Numbered from the stretch's first letter, positions 9,161 through 17,445 are shown. The stretch: 64,000 nucleotides of DNA from Bacillota bacterium (GCA_963169565.1 CAUJDI010000056.1:42832-106831), one strand, 5' to 3'. Program-made: numbers and translations. Notes: generated by a model from the sequence alone, not told the origin.

Positions 9161-9412
9161 CCGGATTTCTCTTGGGGTTACATTCCGGGGGCCGGCCTGG
9201 AAAACGCGCGTCGATCCGCCTGTTGCTGATTACCGTATGGGTCGGCTTCCACAGGCTCAGTCTCCTTCCGGTTTGATCCTGACATTCACCTGATTTCACC
9301 ATATATCGTTTTGATCCGGGTGTCAATCGCGCCGCCGCATGATCACTGCTGATTTATTCACGTAATAGGGTCCCGCCGGGATACGCATTCTTCCCGGCGG
9401 CGAAGCAGCGCA
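9161..9412. other. Leader/intergenic DNA between divergent corA-like and mgtA genes
   Basis: This stretch holds no recognisable gene. On the minus strand it is the probable transcribed leader of the corA-like gene and contains further short pairings, for example CCGGA with TCCGG just before the terminator-like stem. The M-box magnesium riboswitch consensus was looked for and not seen. Confidence 0.4.
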
Positions 9413-9441
9413 TTGATAAACCGGCTTGACCGGCGTATAGT
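9413..9441 (+). promoter_or_regulatory. Promoter of mgtA with operator-like sequence in the spacer
   Basis: TTGATA (9413-9418), a 17-base spacer and TATAGT (9436-9441) form a good housekeeping promoter. The spacer contains aaccggcttgaccgg (9419-9433), and its exact reverse complement recurs at 9484-9498 in the leader. Confidence 0.65.
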
Positions 9442-9498
9442 CAGCCTGCGGACAACTGACCCGGCATGCCTGACGGACTGCATGCCGGTCAAGCCGGT
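9419..9498. repeat. Nested inverted repeats at the mgtA promoter and leader
   Basis: Outer arms 9419-9433 and 9484-9498 are a perfect 15-base inverted pair, 65 bases centre to centre. Inside, ccggcatgc (9461-9469) and gcatgccgg (9480-9488) form a second perfect nine-base pair that shares bases with the right outer arm, so the two pairings exclude each other. This fits either a protein operator pair or alternative structures. Confidence 0.6.
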
Positions 9499-9561
9499 TG
9501 CGCAGCCTGCTGTGATGACAGGATCCTGACTGTTCTGTATCAGGGGGAGGTGCGTGATCTG

Positions 9562-12123
9562 ATGAAACACATGATGACAGCCCCGGACTTCAATTCGACC
9601 CCTTATTGGAGCCTTCCGCCGGACACCCTCTTTAAGGAAGCGGGCAGCACGCCGGACGGGCTGAGCACGTCCGCCGCGCGTGAACGCCTTGCGCGCTACG
9701 GGAGAAACGCGCTCAGTCCCCGGCGGCATGGTTCCGGGCTGAGGATGCTCCTGTCCCAGTTCACCAATCCGCTCGTGCTGATCCTCATCTTCGCCGCGGT
9801 CGTTTCCGCCGTCGTCAGCGAATGGGTCGATACGTTTATCGTGCTGACGATCGTCCTGGCCAGCGCCCTGCTGAGCTTTTCCCAGGAATACTCCGCGGGG
9901 CAGGCGGTGGAGAAGCTCCGCTCGCAGGTCACGCTGAAAACGACCGTTCTCAGGGACGGGAAACCGGTGTCCATCCAGGCGGAGGAAACCGTGCCGGGGG
10001 ACATCGTCCTGCTCAGCGCGGGCAGCCTGGTCCCTGCCGACGGCATCGTGCTGGAGGCCAGGGATTTCTTCGTCAGCCAGGCAGTGCTGACCGGCGAAAC
10101 TTTCCCGGTCGACAAGACGCCGGGGCAGGTGAGCGCCGATGCCCCCCTGTCCGCCCGGATCAACATGGTCTTCATGGGCACCAGCGTCCGCAGCGGGACG
10201 GCCCGCGTCCTGATCACCCGGACCGGGGCCGGCACCGCGTTCGGCCAGATCGCGGGCCGCCTGGCCCTGCGCCCGCCGGAGACAGAGTTTGAGCGCGGCA
10301 TCCGGAAGTTCGGCTATCTGCTCACCAAGATCATGACTCTGCTGGTGACGGCGATTTTTGTCATCAACACCCTCCTTGACAAGCCGGTGATCGACTCGCT
10401 CCTGTTCGCCATCGCCCTTGCCGTGGGCATCACGCCGGAACTGCTGCCCGCCATCATCAGCATCAGCCTGTCCAGGGGCGCCCAGGGCATGGCAAAAAAC
10501 GGGGTGATCGTTAGGCGCCTGAACGCCATTGAGAACCTGGGCAGCATGGACGTTCTTTGCACGGACAAGACCGGCACGCTCACCCTGGGCGTCGTGCGGC
10601 TGGACGGCGCGCTGGATACCCTGGGGCAGCCCTCGGACGAGGTCATGCGCTGGGCCTATCTCAACGCGGCGTTCCAGACCGGGATCGCCAACGCGCTGGA
10701 CGAGGCGATCCTGGCCAGTCCGCACCTGGACACCTCGGGCATGGACAAGCTTGACGAGATCCCCTACGACTTCCACCGCAAGCGCCTCAGCGTGGTCATC
10801 GACGCGGACCCCGGAAGCGCGGTCAGGCCGATGCTCATCACCAAGGGCGCGCTGGATAACGTGCTGGACATCTGTACACAGGTACGCCTGGGGAACGAAG
10901 ACCAGCCGCTGGATACGGCGCAGCGCGGGGCGATCGGGGAACGCTTTGCCGCCTGGAGCGCCCAGGGCTACCGCGTCCTGGGCGTCGCCGTCAAGTTCGT
11001 CCCGCGGCAGGCCGTCTATACCATTGGGGAGGATGAGCGCGGCATGACCTTCGCGGGCTTCCTGCTGTTTTTCGACCCGCCCAGGGAGGACGCGCGCCAG
11101 ACCCTTGATGAGCTTAAGAAACTTGGCGTGGACGTCAAGATCATCACCGGCGACAACCGCCTGGTGGCCCGGCACATCGCGCAGATCATCGGCCTGCCGT
11201 CCGAAGCCATTCTGCCCGCAGAGCAGATGACAGATCTGCAGGACGAGGCATTCTGGCACGTCGCGCAGAACACCTCCATCTTCGCGGAGGTGGATCCCAA
11301 CCAGAAGGAGCGCATCATCCTGGCGCTGAAGAAGACCGGCCACGTCGTGGGCTACATGGGCGACGGCATCAATGACGCGCCGGCCCTGCACGCCGCGGAC
11401 ATCGGCATTTCCGTGGACCAGGCAGTGGACGTGGCCAAGGAAGCGGCGGATTTCGTCCTCCTTCGGCATGACCTGGGCATCCTGCTGGCGGGCATCCGCC
11501 AGGGGCGGCGCACCTTCGCGAATACCCTCAAATACGTCTACACCACCACCAGCGCGAACTTCGGCAACATGCTCAGCATGGCGGGCGCTTCGCTGTTCCT
11601 CCCTTTCCTGCCGCTGCTGGCCAAACAGATCCTGCTGAACAACTTCCTCTCTGATTTCCCCGCCATGGGCATCCCCGGGGACAACGTGGACGACGAGATG
11701 CTCACGCAGCCGCGTAGGTGGGACGTCCGGTCCATCCGCTATTTCATGATCATCTTCGGGCTGGTCAGTTCCCTCTTTGACTATGCCACCTTCGGCTTGC
11801 TGATGCTGCTCGCGCGCACCGCGGAGGCCCAGTTCCAGACGGGCTGGTTCGTCGAGTCCCTTCTGTCGGAGCTGGTCATCGCCCTGGTCGTGCGGACCCG
11901 CCGGCCCTTCTTCCGCAGCAAACCCGGAAAACTGCTGTGGATGATCACCGCGGCGGTCGGCCTCGCGACGCTGCTGATCCCCTATCTGCCCTTCGCGGGC
12001 GTCCTTGGGTTCACCCCGCTTCCGGCCTGGCTGATGGCTTCCCTTGTCGGGGTCACGGCGCTGTACGTGCTGGCGGCTGAAGCTACAAAGAAGTTCTATT
12101 TCTCACGATTCAGGGACCAGTGA
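9562..12123 (+). CDS. mgtA: Magnesium-importing P-type ATPase
   Basis: An 853-residue P-type (P3B) ATPase that imports Mg2+ at the cost of ATP. Visible landmarks: N-terminal cation-ATPase domain (SPRRHGSGLRMLLSQFTNPLVLIL), actuator motif LTGETFPVDK, phosphorylation site CTDKTGTLT with the aspartate at residue 335, ITGDN, and the hinge GYMGDGINDAPAL. About ten membrane helices are predicted, six of them after the hinge, including the MgtA-typical LLNNFLSDFPAMGIPGDNVD. Start at ATG 9562 chosen because GGGGGAGG lies 11 bases before it; homology begins soon after. Divergent from the corA-like gene, and regulated by a promoter with paired inverted repeats. Confidence 0.92.
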   Translation: MKHMMTAPDFNSTPYWSLPPDTLFKEAGSTPDGLSTSAARERLARYGRNALSPRRHGSGLRMLLSQFTNPLVLILIFAAVVSAVVSEWVDTFIVLTIVLASALLSFSQEYSAGQAVEKLRSQVTLKTTVLRDGKPVSIQAEETVPGDIVLLSAGSLVPADGIVLEARDFFVSQAVLTGETFPVDKTPGQVSADAPLSARINMVFMGTSVRSGTARVLITRTGAGTAFGQIAGRLALRPPETEFERGIRKFGYLLTKIMTLLVTAIFVINTLLDKPVIDSLLFAIALAVGITPELLPAIISISLSRGAQGMAKNGVIVRRLNAIENLGSMDVLCTDKTGTLTLGVVRLDGALDTLGQPSDEVMRWAYLNAAFQTGIANALDEAILASPHLDTSGMDKLDEIPYDFHRKRLSVVIDADPGSAVRPMLITKGALDNVLDICTQVRLGNEDQPLDTAQRGAIGERFAAWSAQGYRVLGVAVKFVPRQAVYTIGEDERGMTFAGFLLFFDPPREDARQTLDELKKLGVDVKIITGDNRLVARHIAQIIGLPSEAILPAEQMTDLQDEAFWHVAQNTSIFAEVDPNQKERIILALKKTGHVVGYMGDGINDAPALHAADIGISVDQAVDVAKEAADFVLLRHDLGILLAGIRQGRRTFANTLKYVYTTTSANFGNMLSMAGASLFLPFLPLLAKQILLNNFLSDFPAMGIPGDNVDDEMLTQPRRWDVRSIRYFMIIFGLVSSLFDYATFGLLMLLARTAEAQFQTGWFVESLLSELVIALVVRTRRPFFRSKPGKLLWMITAAVGLATLLIPYLPFAGVLGFTPLPAWLMASLVGVTALYVLAAEATKKFYFSRFRDQ

Positions 12124-12179
12124 CGGGCTTTCCCCGGCATCGCAGTCAGCATCCCTATACGCCTGCCCGCGGCCCTGGT

Positions 12180-12209
12180 TTGCGCGGGGCACGGAGCGGA
12201 TGCTATAAT
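12180..12209 (+). promoter_or_regulatory. Promoter of the tldD-tldE-rhomboid operon
   Basis: An extended -10 (TGC followed by TATAAT at 12204-12209) with a weak -35 TTGCGC (12180-12185) at 18 bases. It lies 46 bases before the TTG start at 12255. Confidence 0.6.
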
Positions 12210-12254
12210 CAGCCCGATGTTTTTGCCCGATGAACACACAAGGAGGAAAAGCCT

Positions 12255-13640
12255 TTGCTTCCAGATATCGTTTCATCCCTGCGCGGCTCTTTCGCCCCCG
12301 GGACGCACAGCGAACTGCGCGCCCAGCGCAGCCTGTCCAGGCGCCTGACCCTGCTGGGCGGCAATCTGGTCCGCAACGCCCGCACGGACAGCCAGGGCGT
12401 CAGCGCGCGCGTCTACAGGGACGGCGTCTACGGCTTCGCTTCCGCCGCGGAGGCCAGCCCGCAGTCAGCCAGGGAGGCTTTGGCCGCGGCCAGCGGCAAC
12501 GCGCGCTTCCTGGCGGACAGGGTGAACCCCGGAAAGGGCCCGCTGCCCGCCATCGCCGAGGGTTCCCTCCCCCGCCAGGAGGATTTCAGCGACATCCCGC
12601 AGAAGCAATACCTGGACTTCATCACGCCGCTGGACGAGTACATCAAAGGGAAGTACCCGGACCTGAAAAGCCGTACCGTGGTGGCTTACGCGGACTCCAT
12701 GGAAAAGCAGCTGCTAACCAGCGACGGCTACGCGGCGCATACCCTGGCCCCGCGGAGCTACGTCTACGTTTTCCTCAACAGCGAGACCGCCTCGGGCATG
12801 CCGGTGGAGATCTTCAAATCCTTCGGAGGCTCCGGCTCCTTTGACACGCGGTTCATGGACCCCTCCATCCTGTACGGCGAGGTGGACCGATTGTATGAGC
12901 ACCTGATGCGCAAGCGCGAGGGTGTTTACGCCAATGCCGGGCTGGCCACCTGCATCCTCTCCGGCGAGCTCTCCGGCATTCTCGCCCACGAGGCCGTGGG
13001 CCATACGGTAGAGGCGGACCTGGTGCTGGGCGGCTCGGTGGCCGGCCCGATGCTGAATCAAACGGTCGCCAGCCCCCTGGTCTCCATGACGGATTTCGCG
13101 CACACCGCCTTCGGAGAGGAAGCGCCGCTGCCGGTCTTTGTCGACGACGAGGGCGTGCTGGCGGAGGACGCGGAACTGATCCGCAACGGCAGGCTGGAGG
13201 GATACATGCTCTCCCGTGAAACGGGCCGGCACTTCAGCATGAAGCCGCGGGGCAACGCCCGCGCCTTCGCCTTCAACGACGAGCCGCTCATCCGCATGCG
13301 CAACACCGCCATCTCCCCCGGCCCGCACAAGCTGGAGGAGATGATCGCCTCGGTCGAGGACGGCTACTATCTGCTGTATACCAACAACGGCCAGGCGGAC
13401 ACCACGGGCGAGTTCATGTTCGGCGTCAGCATGGGCTACGAGATCAAAAACGGGGAGCTCGGGAAAGCCATTTTCGACACCACGATCTCCGGCGTTGCCT
13501 TCCAGATGCTCAAGACCGTCGACATGGTCTCGGACAAACTCATCTGGACGTCCTCGGGCTTCTGCGGCAAGAAACAGCCCATGCCCGTGGGCTGCGGCGG
13601 TCCGGACCTGCGCTGCCAGGTGATGATAGGAGGCAAATAG
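12255..13640 (+). CDS. tldD: TldD-family metallopeptidase
   Basis: A 461-residue TldD-like protease subunit. The zinc-binding motif HEAVGH is at residues 245-250 (LAHEAVGHTVEADLVLGG), followed by the family's conserved DDEG and the C-terminal SSGFCGKKQPMPVGCGGPDL. TldD pairs with TldE to form a heterodimeric protease that cleaves unfolded peptides, for instance in maturation of microcins or turnover of CcdA in enterobacteria; in clostridia the substrate is generally not known. The start is a TTG with AGGAGG eight bases before it. It is followed by its partner one base after the stop, so the two are translationally coupled. Confidence 0.9.
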   Translation: MLPDIVSSLRGSFAPGTHSELRAQRSLSRRLTLLGGNLVRNARTDSQGVSARVYRDGVYGFASAAEASPQSAREALAAASGNARFLADRVNPGKGPLPAIAEGSLPRQEDFSDIPQKQYLDFITPLDEYIKGKYPDLKSRTVVAYADSMEKQLLTSDGYAAHTLAPRSYVYVFLNSETASGMPVEIFKSFGGSGSFDTRFMDPSILYGEVDRLYEHLMRKREGVYANAGLATCILSGELSGILAHEAVGHTVEADLVLGGSVAGPMLNQTVASPLVSMTDFAHTAFGEEAPLPVFVDDEGVLAEDAELIRNGRLEGYMLSRETGRHFSMKPRGNARAFAFNDEPLIRMRNTAISPGPHKLEEMIASVEDGYYLLYTNNGQADTTGEFMFGVSMGYEIKNGELGKAIFDTTISGVAFQMLKTVDMVSDKLIWTSSGFCGKKQPMPVGCGGPDLRCQVMIGGK

Positions 13641-13641
13641 G

Positions 13642-14937
13642 ATGAGCAGGATCAGGCAAACGGCAGAGCTGGCCTTAATAGCGCTCCGTGACCTGGGCGC
13701 GGACAGCGCCGGCGTCCAGGCGCAGACAGGCAAAAAGAGCGAGTTCACCATCGAGGGCGGCAGGTTCACCCTGCTGCGCACGACGATGGACAATTCCCTG
13801 AGCCTTCAGGCCATCAGGGATCATCGCCGCGGCAGCGTGTCCGGCAACAGCTTTGAAGAGGAGGCGGTGTACTCCGCCGCGCGCGACTGCGTCGCCTCCG
13901 CCGAGGCGGCCCAGCCCGACCCCGCCTGGGAGATGGCAGCGGACGGCCGGGGGACCTTCCGGGACGGCGCGCCGGAAGCGGACATAGTGAAGCTCTTTGA
14001 CCGGACCCGCGAACTGATGGACAGCGTCCATCAGGAATACCCCAGGATCATCCTGGAGCAGGTCATCGCCGCGCACGCGAACCGGGAGGGGATCTACCTC
14101 AACAGCCATGGTGTGGAGTATGAGACCCTCAGCGGCCAGTATGAGGTCACGCTGATGTTCTCCGGCCATGAGGGCGACAAGTCCTCCTCCTTCAATTATT
14201 CCGGCCTGGTCACCGACAGCCTGGACAAGCCCTTCCTGGAGCTGGGCAGCGTCCGGCAGAACCTGTCCGACGCGGAGCGTCAGATCCATACGGAGCCGAT
14301 GCAGGGCAAGTTCGAGGGGACGGTCATCTTCACCCCGGACTGCCTGGGGAGCATGCTGTCCGAACTGCTGGACAACTACGCCGCCGACAGAGTGCTGCTG
14401 GACGGCACCAGCCAGTGGAAGGACAGGCTGGGCGAGCAGGTCGCGGACCGGCGCGTCACCCTGTCCATGAAACCCCTGGACCCGCGGGTGGTCTGCGGGG
14501 AGCGCTACACCGCCGAGGGTTTCCTCTCGGAGGACTACGACGTGATCAGGGACGGCGTGCTCCGGCAGTTCATGCTGTCCAACTATGCCGCCAACAGGAC
14601 CGGGAAAAAGCGCGCGCCCAACGGCTCGGGCAGCATGGTAATGGCACCGGGCACACAGATGCTTTCTCAGATGATTGCCGCCACAAAACAGGGCCTGCTG
14701 GTCTCCCGTTATTCCGGCGGCGCCGCCGGCACCAACGGGGAGTTTTCCGGCGTGGCCAAGAATTCCTTCCTCATCAAAAATGGCAAAATCGGTCCGGCAG
14801 TGTCGGAGACCATGATCTCCGGCAACCTGGCCGGCATGCTCAGCCGCGTCGCGGGCATCTCCAGGGAGACTGTTGAGGACGGGATGACCTCCCTGCCCTG
14901 GCTGGCGGTGGAAGGCATCACGATCTCGGGGAAATGA
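13642..14937 (+). CDS. tldE: TldE/PmbA-family metallopeptidase subunit
   Basis: A 431-residue partner of the TldD-like protein just upstream. It has the same overall fold (N-terminal domain to about residue 190, C-terminal PmbA_TldD domain with FEGTVIFTPDCLGSMLSELLDNYAADRVLLDG and SRYSGGAAGTNGEFSGVAKNSFLIKNG) but lacks the zinc HExxxH motif, as TldE proteins do. In the known heterodimer it shapes the chamber around the TldD active site. AGGAGG precedes the ATG. No peptide precursor gene or maturation enzyme is adjacent, so a housekeeping proteolysis role is as likely as a bacteriocin one. Confidence 0.9.
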   Translation: MSRIRQTAELALIALRDLGADSAGVQAQTGKKSEFTIEGGRFTLLRTTMDNSLSLQAIRDHRRGSVSGNSFEEEAVYSAARDCVASAEAAQPDPAWEMAADGRGTFRDGAPEADIVKLFDRTRELMDSVHQEYPRIILEQVIAAHANREGIYLNSHGVEYETLSGQYEVTLMFSGHEGDKSSSFNYSGLVTDSLDKPFLELGSVRQNLSDAERQIHTEPMQGKFEGTVIFTPDCLGSMLSELLDNYAADRVLLDGTSQWKDRLGEQVADRRVTLSMKPLDPRVVCGERYTAEGFLSEDYDVIRDGVLRQFMLSNYAANRTGKKRAPNGSGSMVMAPGTQMLSQMIAATKQGLLVSRYSGGAAGTNGEFSGVAKNSFLIKNGKIGPAVSETMISGNLAGMLSRVAGISRETVEDGMTSLPWLAVEGITISGK

Positions 14938-14959
14938 CAGAAATGACAGGGCAGACGGC

Positions 14960-15565
14960 ATGAAAGGCAGGTTCAGGGAATCCCTGAAGAGGGCGGACCC
15001 GCGCGCCTGGGTGGAGCTCTCCTCCCCGGTGACGCTGGGTTTTGCCCTGCTGGCCTTGCTGGCCACGCTGCTCCACGCTCTGACCGGCGGCGCGTCCACC
15101 CGCGCCCTGCTCTCCGTCTACCGTGCCCCGCTGTCGGACCCCCTGTTCATCCCGCGGCTCTTCCTGCATGTGCTGGGCCACGCGGACCTCACCCACCTCA
15201 CCGCCAACCTGGGCCTCCTGCTGGTGCTGGGGCCGGCGGCGGAGAAACGCTGGGGCGCTCTGCCTTTCCTGCTGCTCATCCTGACCACGGCGCTGGTGAC
15301 CGGTCTGGTCCATATCATACTATCCCCCGCCACCCTCTCCCTGGGCGCCAGCGGTGTGGTGTTCATGCTGCTCCTCCTCTCCGCCGGCGCGGGCCGGGAG
15401 GGCGGCAAGGTACCGCTGACGCTCCTCCTGGCGGCCTTCATCTACCTGGGGCGCGAGGTCGCGGACGGTATCACGCGCAGGGACATGATCTCCCAGCTGG
15501 CCCACGTCACCGGTGGCCTGTGCGGCATGGCCTTTGGTCTGCTGCTCAACAGGAAGCGCCCCTGA
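14960..15565 (+). CDS. Rhomboid-family intramembrane serine protease
   Basis: A 201-residue membrane protease with about six helices. Catalytic elements are visible: GASG at residues 129-132 with Ser131 as nucleophile, His182 in the last core helix (LAHVTGGLCGMAFG) and the oxyanion-hole region HLTANL near residue 83. It would cut transmembrane substrates within the bilayer. It follows tldE by 22 bases in the same direction and is closed by a strong terminator, so it belongs to the same transcript; two proteolysis functions in one operon is the only hint at its job. The ribosome site before ATG 14960 is weak. Confidence 0.85.
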   Translation: MKGRFRESLKRADPRAWVELSSPVTLGFALLALLATLLHALTGGASTRALLSVYRAPLSDPLFIPRLFLHVLGHADLTHLTANLGLLLVLGPAAEKRWGALPFLLLILTTALVTGLVHIILSPATLSLGASGVVFMLLLLSAGAGREGGKVPLTLLLAAFIYLGREVADGITRRDMISQLAHVTGGLCGMAFGLLLNRKRP

Positions 15566-15581
15566 TCATCCGATCTGCACG

Positions 15582-15609
15582 CCGCGCGGCAAAAGCCGCG
15601 CGGTTTTTT
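15582..15609 (+). terminator. Intrinsic terminator after the rhomboid gene
   Basis: ccgcgcggc (15582-15590), loop aaaa, gccgcgcgg (15595-15603), then a run of six T. A textbook factor-independent terminator closing the tldD-tldE-rhomboid operon. Confidence 0.92.
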
Positions 15610-15718
15610 ATGAAACGACGATTCTATGGTATGATGCCGCCGAAGAATTGAAAAAAACTTGCTCCCCGATGAACCGTTCCCATCGTCCGGGCGACTACAT
15701 GGATGAAAGGAGGCCGCG

Positions 15719-16222
15719 ATGCAAGAACGGGACCTGACCCTCGCCCAGCAAGGCGATCCCGCGGCCTTCGAGCGCCTGGTGACCCCTTACCTGAAAGGCC
15801 TCTTTGCCTTCATCAGAAGGCGTGCGGGGAACGAGGGGGAGGACGTCTACCAGGAGACCCTGCTGGCCGCCTGGCGGGCGATCCCCGGCTTCAGCGCCTC
15901 CTCCTCCCTGAAGACCTGGCTGTACGCCATCGCCGGCTACAAATGCGCGGACGCGCTTCGCCGGAAAGCGAGGTCCCCCCTCACGCAGGAAACGGACGAA
16001 ACGCTGGGGGACGGGGGATTCGAGGAGGGCAGCCTGGAGAAGATCGACCTGAACACCGCGCTGAAGCGGCTGGACAGCGAGGACCAGGCCCTGCTCCAGC
16101 TGGTCTACCTGGAGGGATTCACGCTCAGGGAGTCCGCCTCCGTGCTGGGGATCCCCGAGGGAACGGTGAAAAGCAGACTGTACACGCTCAGAAAAACGCT
16201 GAAGGATCAGTTGGGGAGGTGA
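15719..16222 (+). CDS. RNA polymerase sigma factor, ECF type (sigma-70 family)
   Basis: A 167-residue ECF sigma factor. Region 2 (about residues 8-75) includes the core-binding and -10 recognition stretch GEDVYQETLLAAWRAIPGFSASSSLKTWLYAIAGYKCADALRR; region 4 (about 105-165) ends in the helix-turn-helix LLQLVYLEGFTLRESASVLGIPEGTVKSRLYTLRKTL. It directs RNA polymerase to a special promoter set, usually in response to envelope or other stress. GGAGG precedes the ATG. Four small same-strand genes follow closely, the first of which lies where an anti-sigma factor is normally found. Confidence 0.92.
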   Translation: MQERDLTLAQQGDPAAFERLVTPYLKGLFAFIRRRAGNEGEDVYQETLLAAWRAIPGFSASSSLKTWLYAIAGYKCADALRRKARSPLTQETDETLGDGGFEEGSLEKIDLNTALKRLDSEDQALLQLVYLEGFTLRESASVLGIPEGTVKSRLYTLRKTLKDQLGR

Positions 16223-16227
16223 AGGAG

Positions 16228-16539
16228 ATGGAGATGGACGCGCTGCGGGAGAAGATGCCGCGCTACATCAGGGGCGCGCTGCCGGAGGAAGAGATGCTGG
16301 AAGTCAGCCAGGCACTGGCGGACAGCACGGAAGCGATCGAGGAAATGCGCTTCTGTCTCATGATGCGTCAGGCAGTCCTGCCGGAGGACGCCTCCCTTCC
16401 CGCTTTCCCGAACCTTTCAGAGCAGGGCGGGACGGCCCCCTCCCTCCTTCCCCGGTCGGTCAGCCGCAGCGTGAACCTGCTGCGCGGCGCCGCAAACGTC
16501 ACAAGGAGCGCGATCCGCACCGCAATCAACTTTCTATAG
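16228..16539 (+). CDS. Small protein, putative anti-sigma factor-like partner of the ECF sigma factor
   Basis: A 103-residue protein starting five bases after the sigma factor stop, with GGGGAGG placed eight bases before the ATG. Its first part (RYIRGALPEEEMLEVSQALADSTEAIEEMRFCLMMRQAVL) resembles the N-terminal helical zinc-finger-less anti-sigma region (a short helix-loop-helix that wraps sigma), but the HxxxCxxC zinc motif and any membrane helix are missing. The C-terminus (SVNLLRGAANVTRSAIRTAINFL) is an amphipathic, basic helix that might associate with the membrane surface. By position and size an anti-sigma role is inferred; it is not shown by sequence motifs. Confidence 0.6.
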   Translation: MEMDALREKMPRYIRGALPEEEMLEVSQALADSTEAIEEMRFCLMMRQAVLPEDASLPAFPNLSEQGGTAPSLLPRSVSRSVNLLRGAANVTRSAIRTAINFL

Positions 16540-16567
16540 GAACACAACAATACAGAAGGAGACAGGT

Positions 16568-16936
16568 ATGAGCGATTTCAATGAAGACAGGAAACACGGA
16601 CGCAGCAAGGACATGAACGAACTGAGCGACGTGCTTGAAACGGTGAGCGAGAAGGTACCCCGGCTCATCCGCGAGGTGATGGGCAGCCTGTACAGCAAGG
16701 ATACCGGCGCCGCCATGGGCCAGTCCGTCGGCGCTTACTACAGGGAGTTGGTCGCCTCCGGCATCCCGCAGGACGCGGCGCTTCAGATGGCGAAGGAATT
16801 CTCCTTCTCCATGAAGAACTTCGACTTCGGCGGCGGAAAGCCGCAGGGAAAGAGCGAAGGGGGCAAGGGCAGAAGCTATCGCTTCCAGTTCGGCGATGAC
16901 CAGGAAGACGACGAAGGGCAAGACAGCGCGGAATAA
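16568..16936 (+). CDS. Hypothetical protein of the sigma-factor operon (122 aa)
   Basis: Not recognised. A soluble, acidic 122-residue protein: an N-terminal helical part (ELSDVLETVSEKVPRLIREVMGSLYSKDTGAAMGQSVGAYYRELVASGIPQDAALQMAKEF) and a low-complexity charged tail rich in Gly, Asp and Glu. No signal peptide or membrane segment. AGAAGGAG precedes the ATG and it lies 28 bases after the preceding gene, within the sigma-factor operon. The motif of an amphipathic helix followed by SGIPQDAALQMAKEF recalls the next protein's EGLPESLARELADQL, so the two may be related. Confidence 0.6.
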   Translation: MSDFNEDRKHGRSKDMNELSDVLETVSEKVPRLIREVMGSLYSKDTGAAMGQSVGAYYRELVASGIPQDAALQMAKEFSFSMKNFDFGGGKPQGKSEGGKGRSYRFQFGDDQEDDEGQDSAE

Positions 16937-16953
16937 ACGACAGGACGGATGGC

Positions 16954-17190
16954 ATGGGTGAAAAGAAAACGGGGAAACTGAGGGCCGCCGTCAGCGTCCT
17001 TCGCCTGATCGGCATCGCGCCGGGCATCCTCTTCCGCTCCGTCTCCGCCTTCCGGCGGTTCAAAAGCAGCTACGTGAAAGCTGCCGCCGCGGAAGGCCTG
17101 CCGGAATCCCTGGCCAGGGAACTGGCTGACCAGCTCGCTCCGACGTCAGTCGTCAGGGACATGATCAGAAAACAGCGAGGAGAAAGATGA
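16954..17190 (+). CDS. Hypothetical protein of the sigma-factor operon (78 aa)
   Basis: Not recognised. A small, strongly basic 78-residue protein with a moderately hydrophobic N-terminal stretch (AAVSVLRLIGIAPGILFRSVSAF) that could be one membrane-associated helix, followed by KSSYVKAAAAEGLPESLARELADQLAPTSVVRDMIRK. It lies 17 bases after its neighbour and overlaps the next ATG (ATGA), which argues that it is a real, translated gene. It could serve as a membrane anchor for the soluble proteins of this operon. Confidence 0.55.
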   Translation: MGEKKTGKLRAAVSVLRLIGIAPGILFRSVSAFRRFKSSYVKAAAAEGLPESLARELADQLAPTSVVRDMIRKQRGER

Positions 17191-17399
17191 AAAACAGGAA
17201 GGAAAACGCCGCCATGCTGCAAAGCCTGGCGAGGCTGAGCGGTCAGACGATCCCGGGCCGGCTGTCGCAGAAAAGCCGGTACGGGGCAAGCCCCGGCGCC
17301 TGTGGCGCCTGGACGGACTGCCTGGCACGGGAGGAAGGGAGCACGCTGAACAGCCCCTGCTCCATATACACCCCCGGTTGGTATGTGCGCGGGTATTGA
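17187..17399 (+). CDS. Hypothetical small protein, last gene of the sigma-factor operon (70 aa)
   Basis: Not recognised. A 70-residue open frame overlapping the previous stop by ATGA with AGGAGA before it. It has three cysteines (GACGAWTDC and NSPCS) and an aromatic C-terminal end. A stem-loop (17422-17445) follows 22 bases after the stop, consistent with the end of the transcript. Whether it is a functional protein is less certain than for its neighbours. Confidence 0.4.
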   Translation: MKNRKENAAMLQSLARLSGQTIPGRLSQKSRYGASPGACGAWTDCLAREEGSTLNSPCSIYTPGWYVRGY

Positions 17400-17421
17400 T
17401 CCCCATAGGAGACATACATCA

Positions 17422-17445
17422 GAGCCGCCCTGAAAAGGGCGGCTC
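17422..17445. terminator. Stem-loop between convergent sigma-factor and suf operons
   Basis: gagccgccc (17422-17430), loop tgaaaa, gggcggctc (17437-17445): a perfect nine-base-pair stem between two converging operons. The T content after it is modest on both strands; probably a two-way terminator. Confidence 0.7.

Noticed and set aside
9161..9560. Possible M-box magnesium riboswitch for the corA-like or mgtA gene
   Set aside because: The conserved M-box core (of the type GTTAGGTGAGGCTCCTA) was not found on either strand; only hairpins can be supported.
9358..11469. A 703-codon open frame on the minus strand opposite mgtA
   Set aside because: It lies antisense to a complete P-type ATPase with all motifs, its protein is low-complexity and rich in Arg, Gly, Gln and Asp, and such shadows are common in high-G+C DNA.
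12714..13793. A 359-codon minus-strand frame opposite tldD
   Set aside because: Shadow of tldD/tldE; its translation shows no family features.
15640..15718. Autoregulated ECF-type promoter before the sigma factor gene
   Set aside because: A GAACC-like -35 was seen but no CGTC-type -10 at 16-17 bases.
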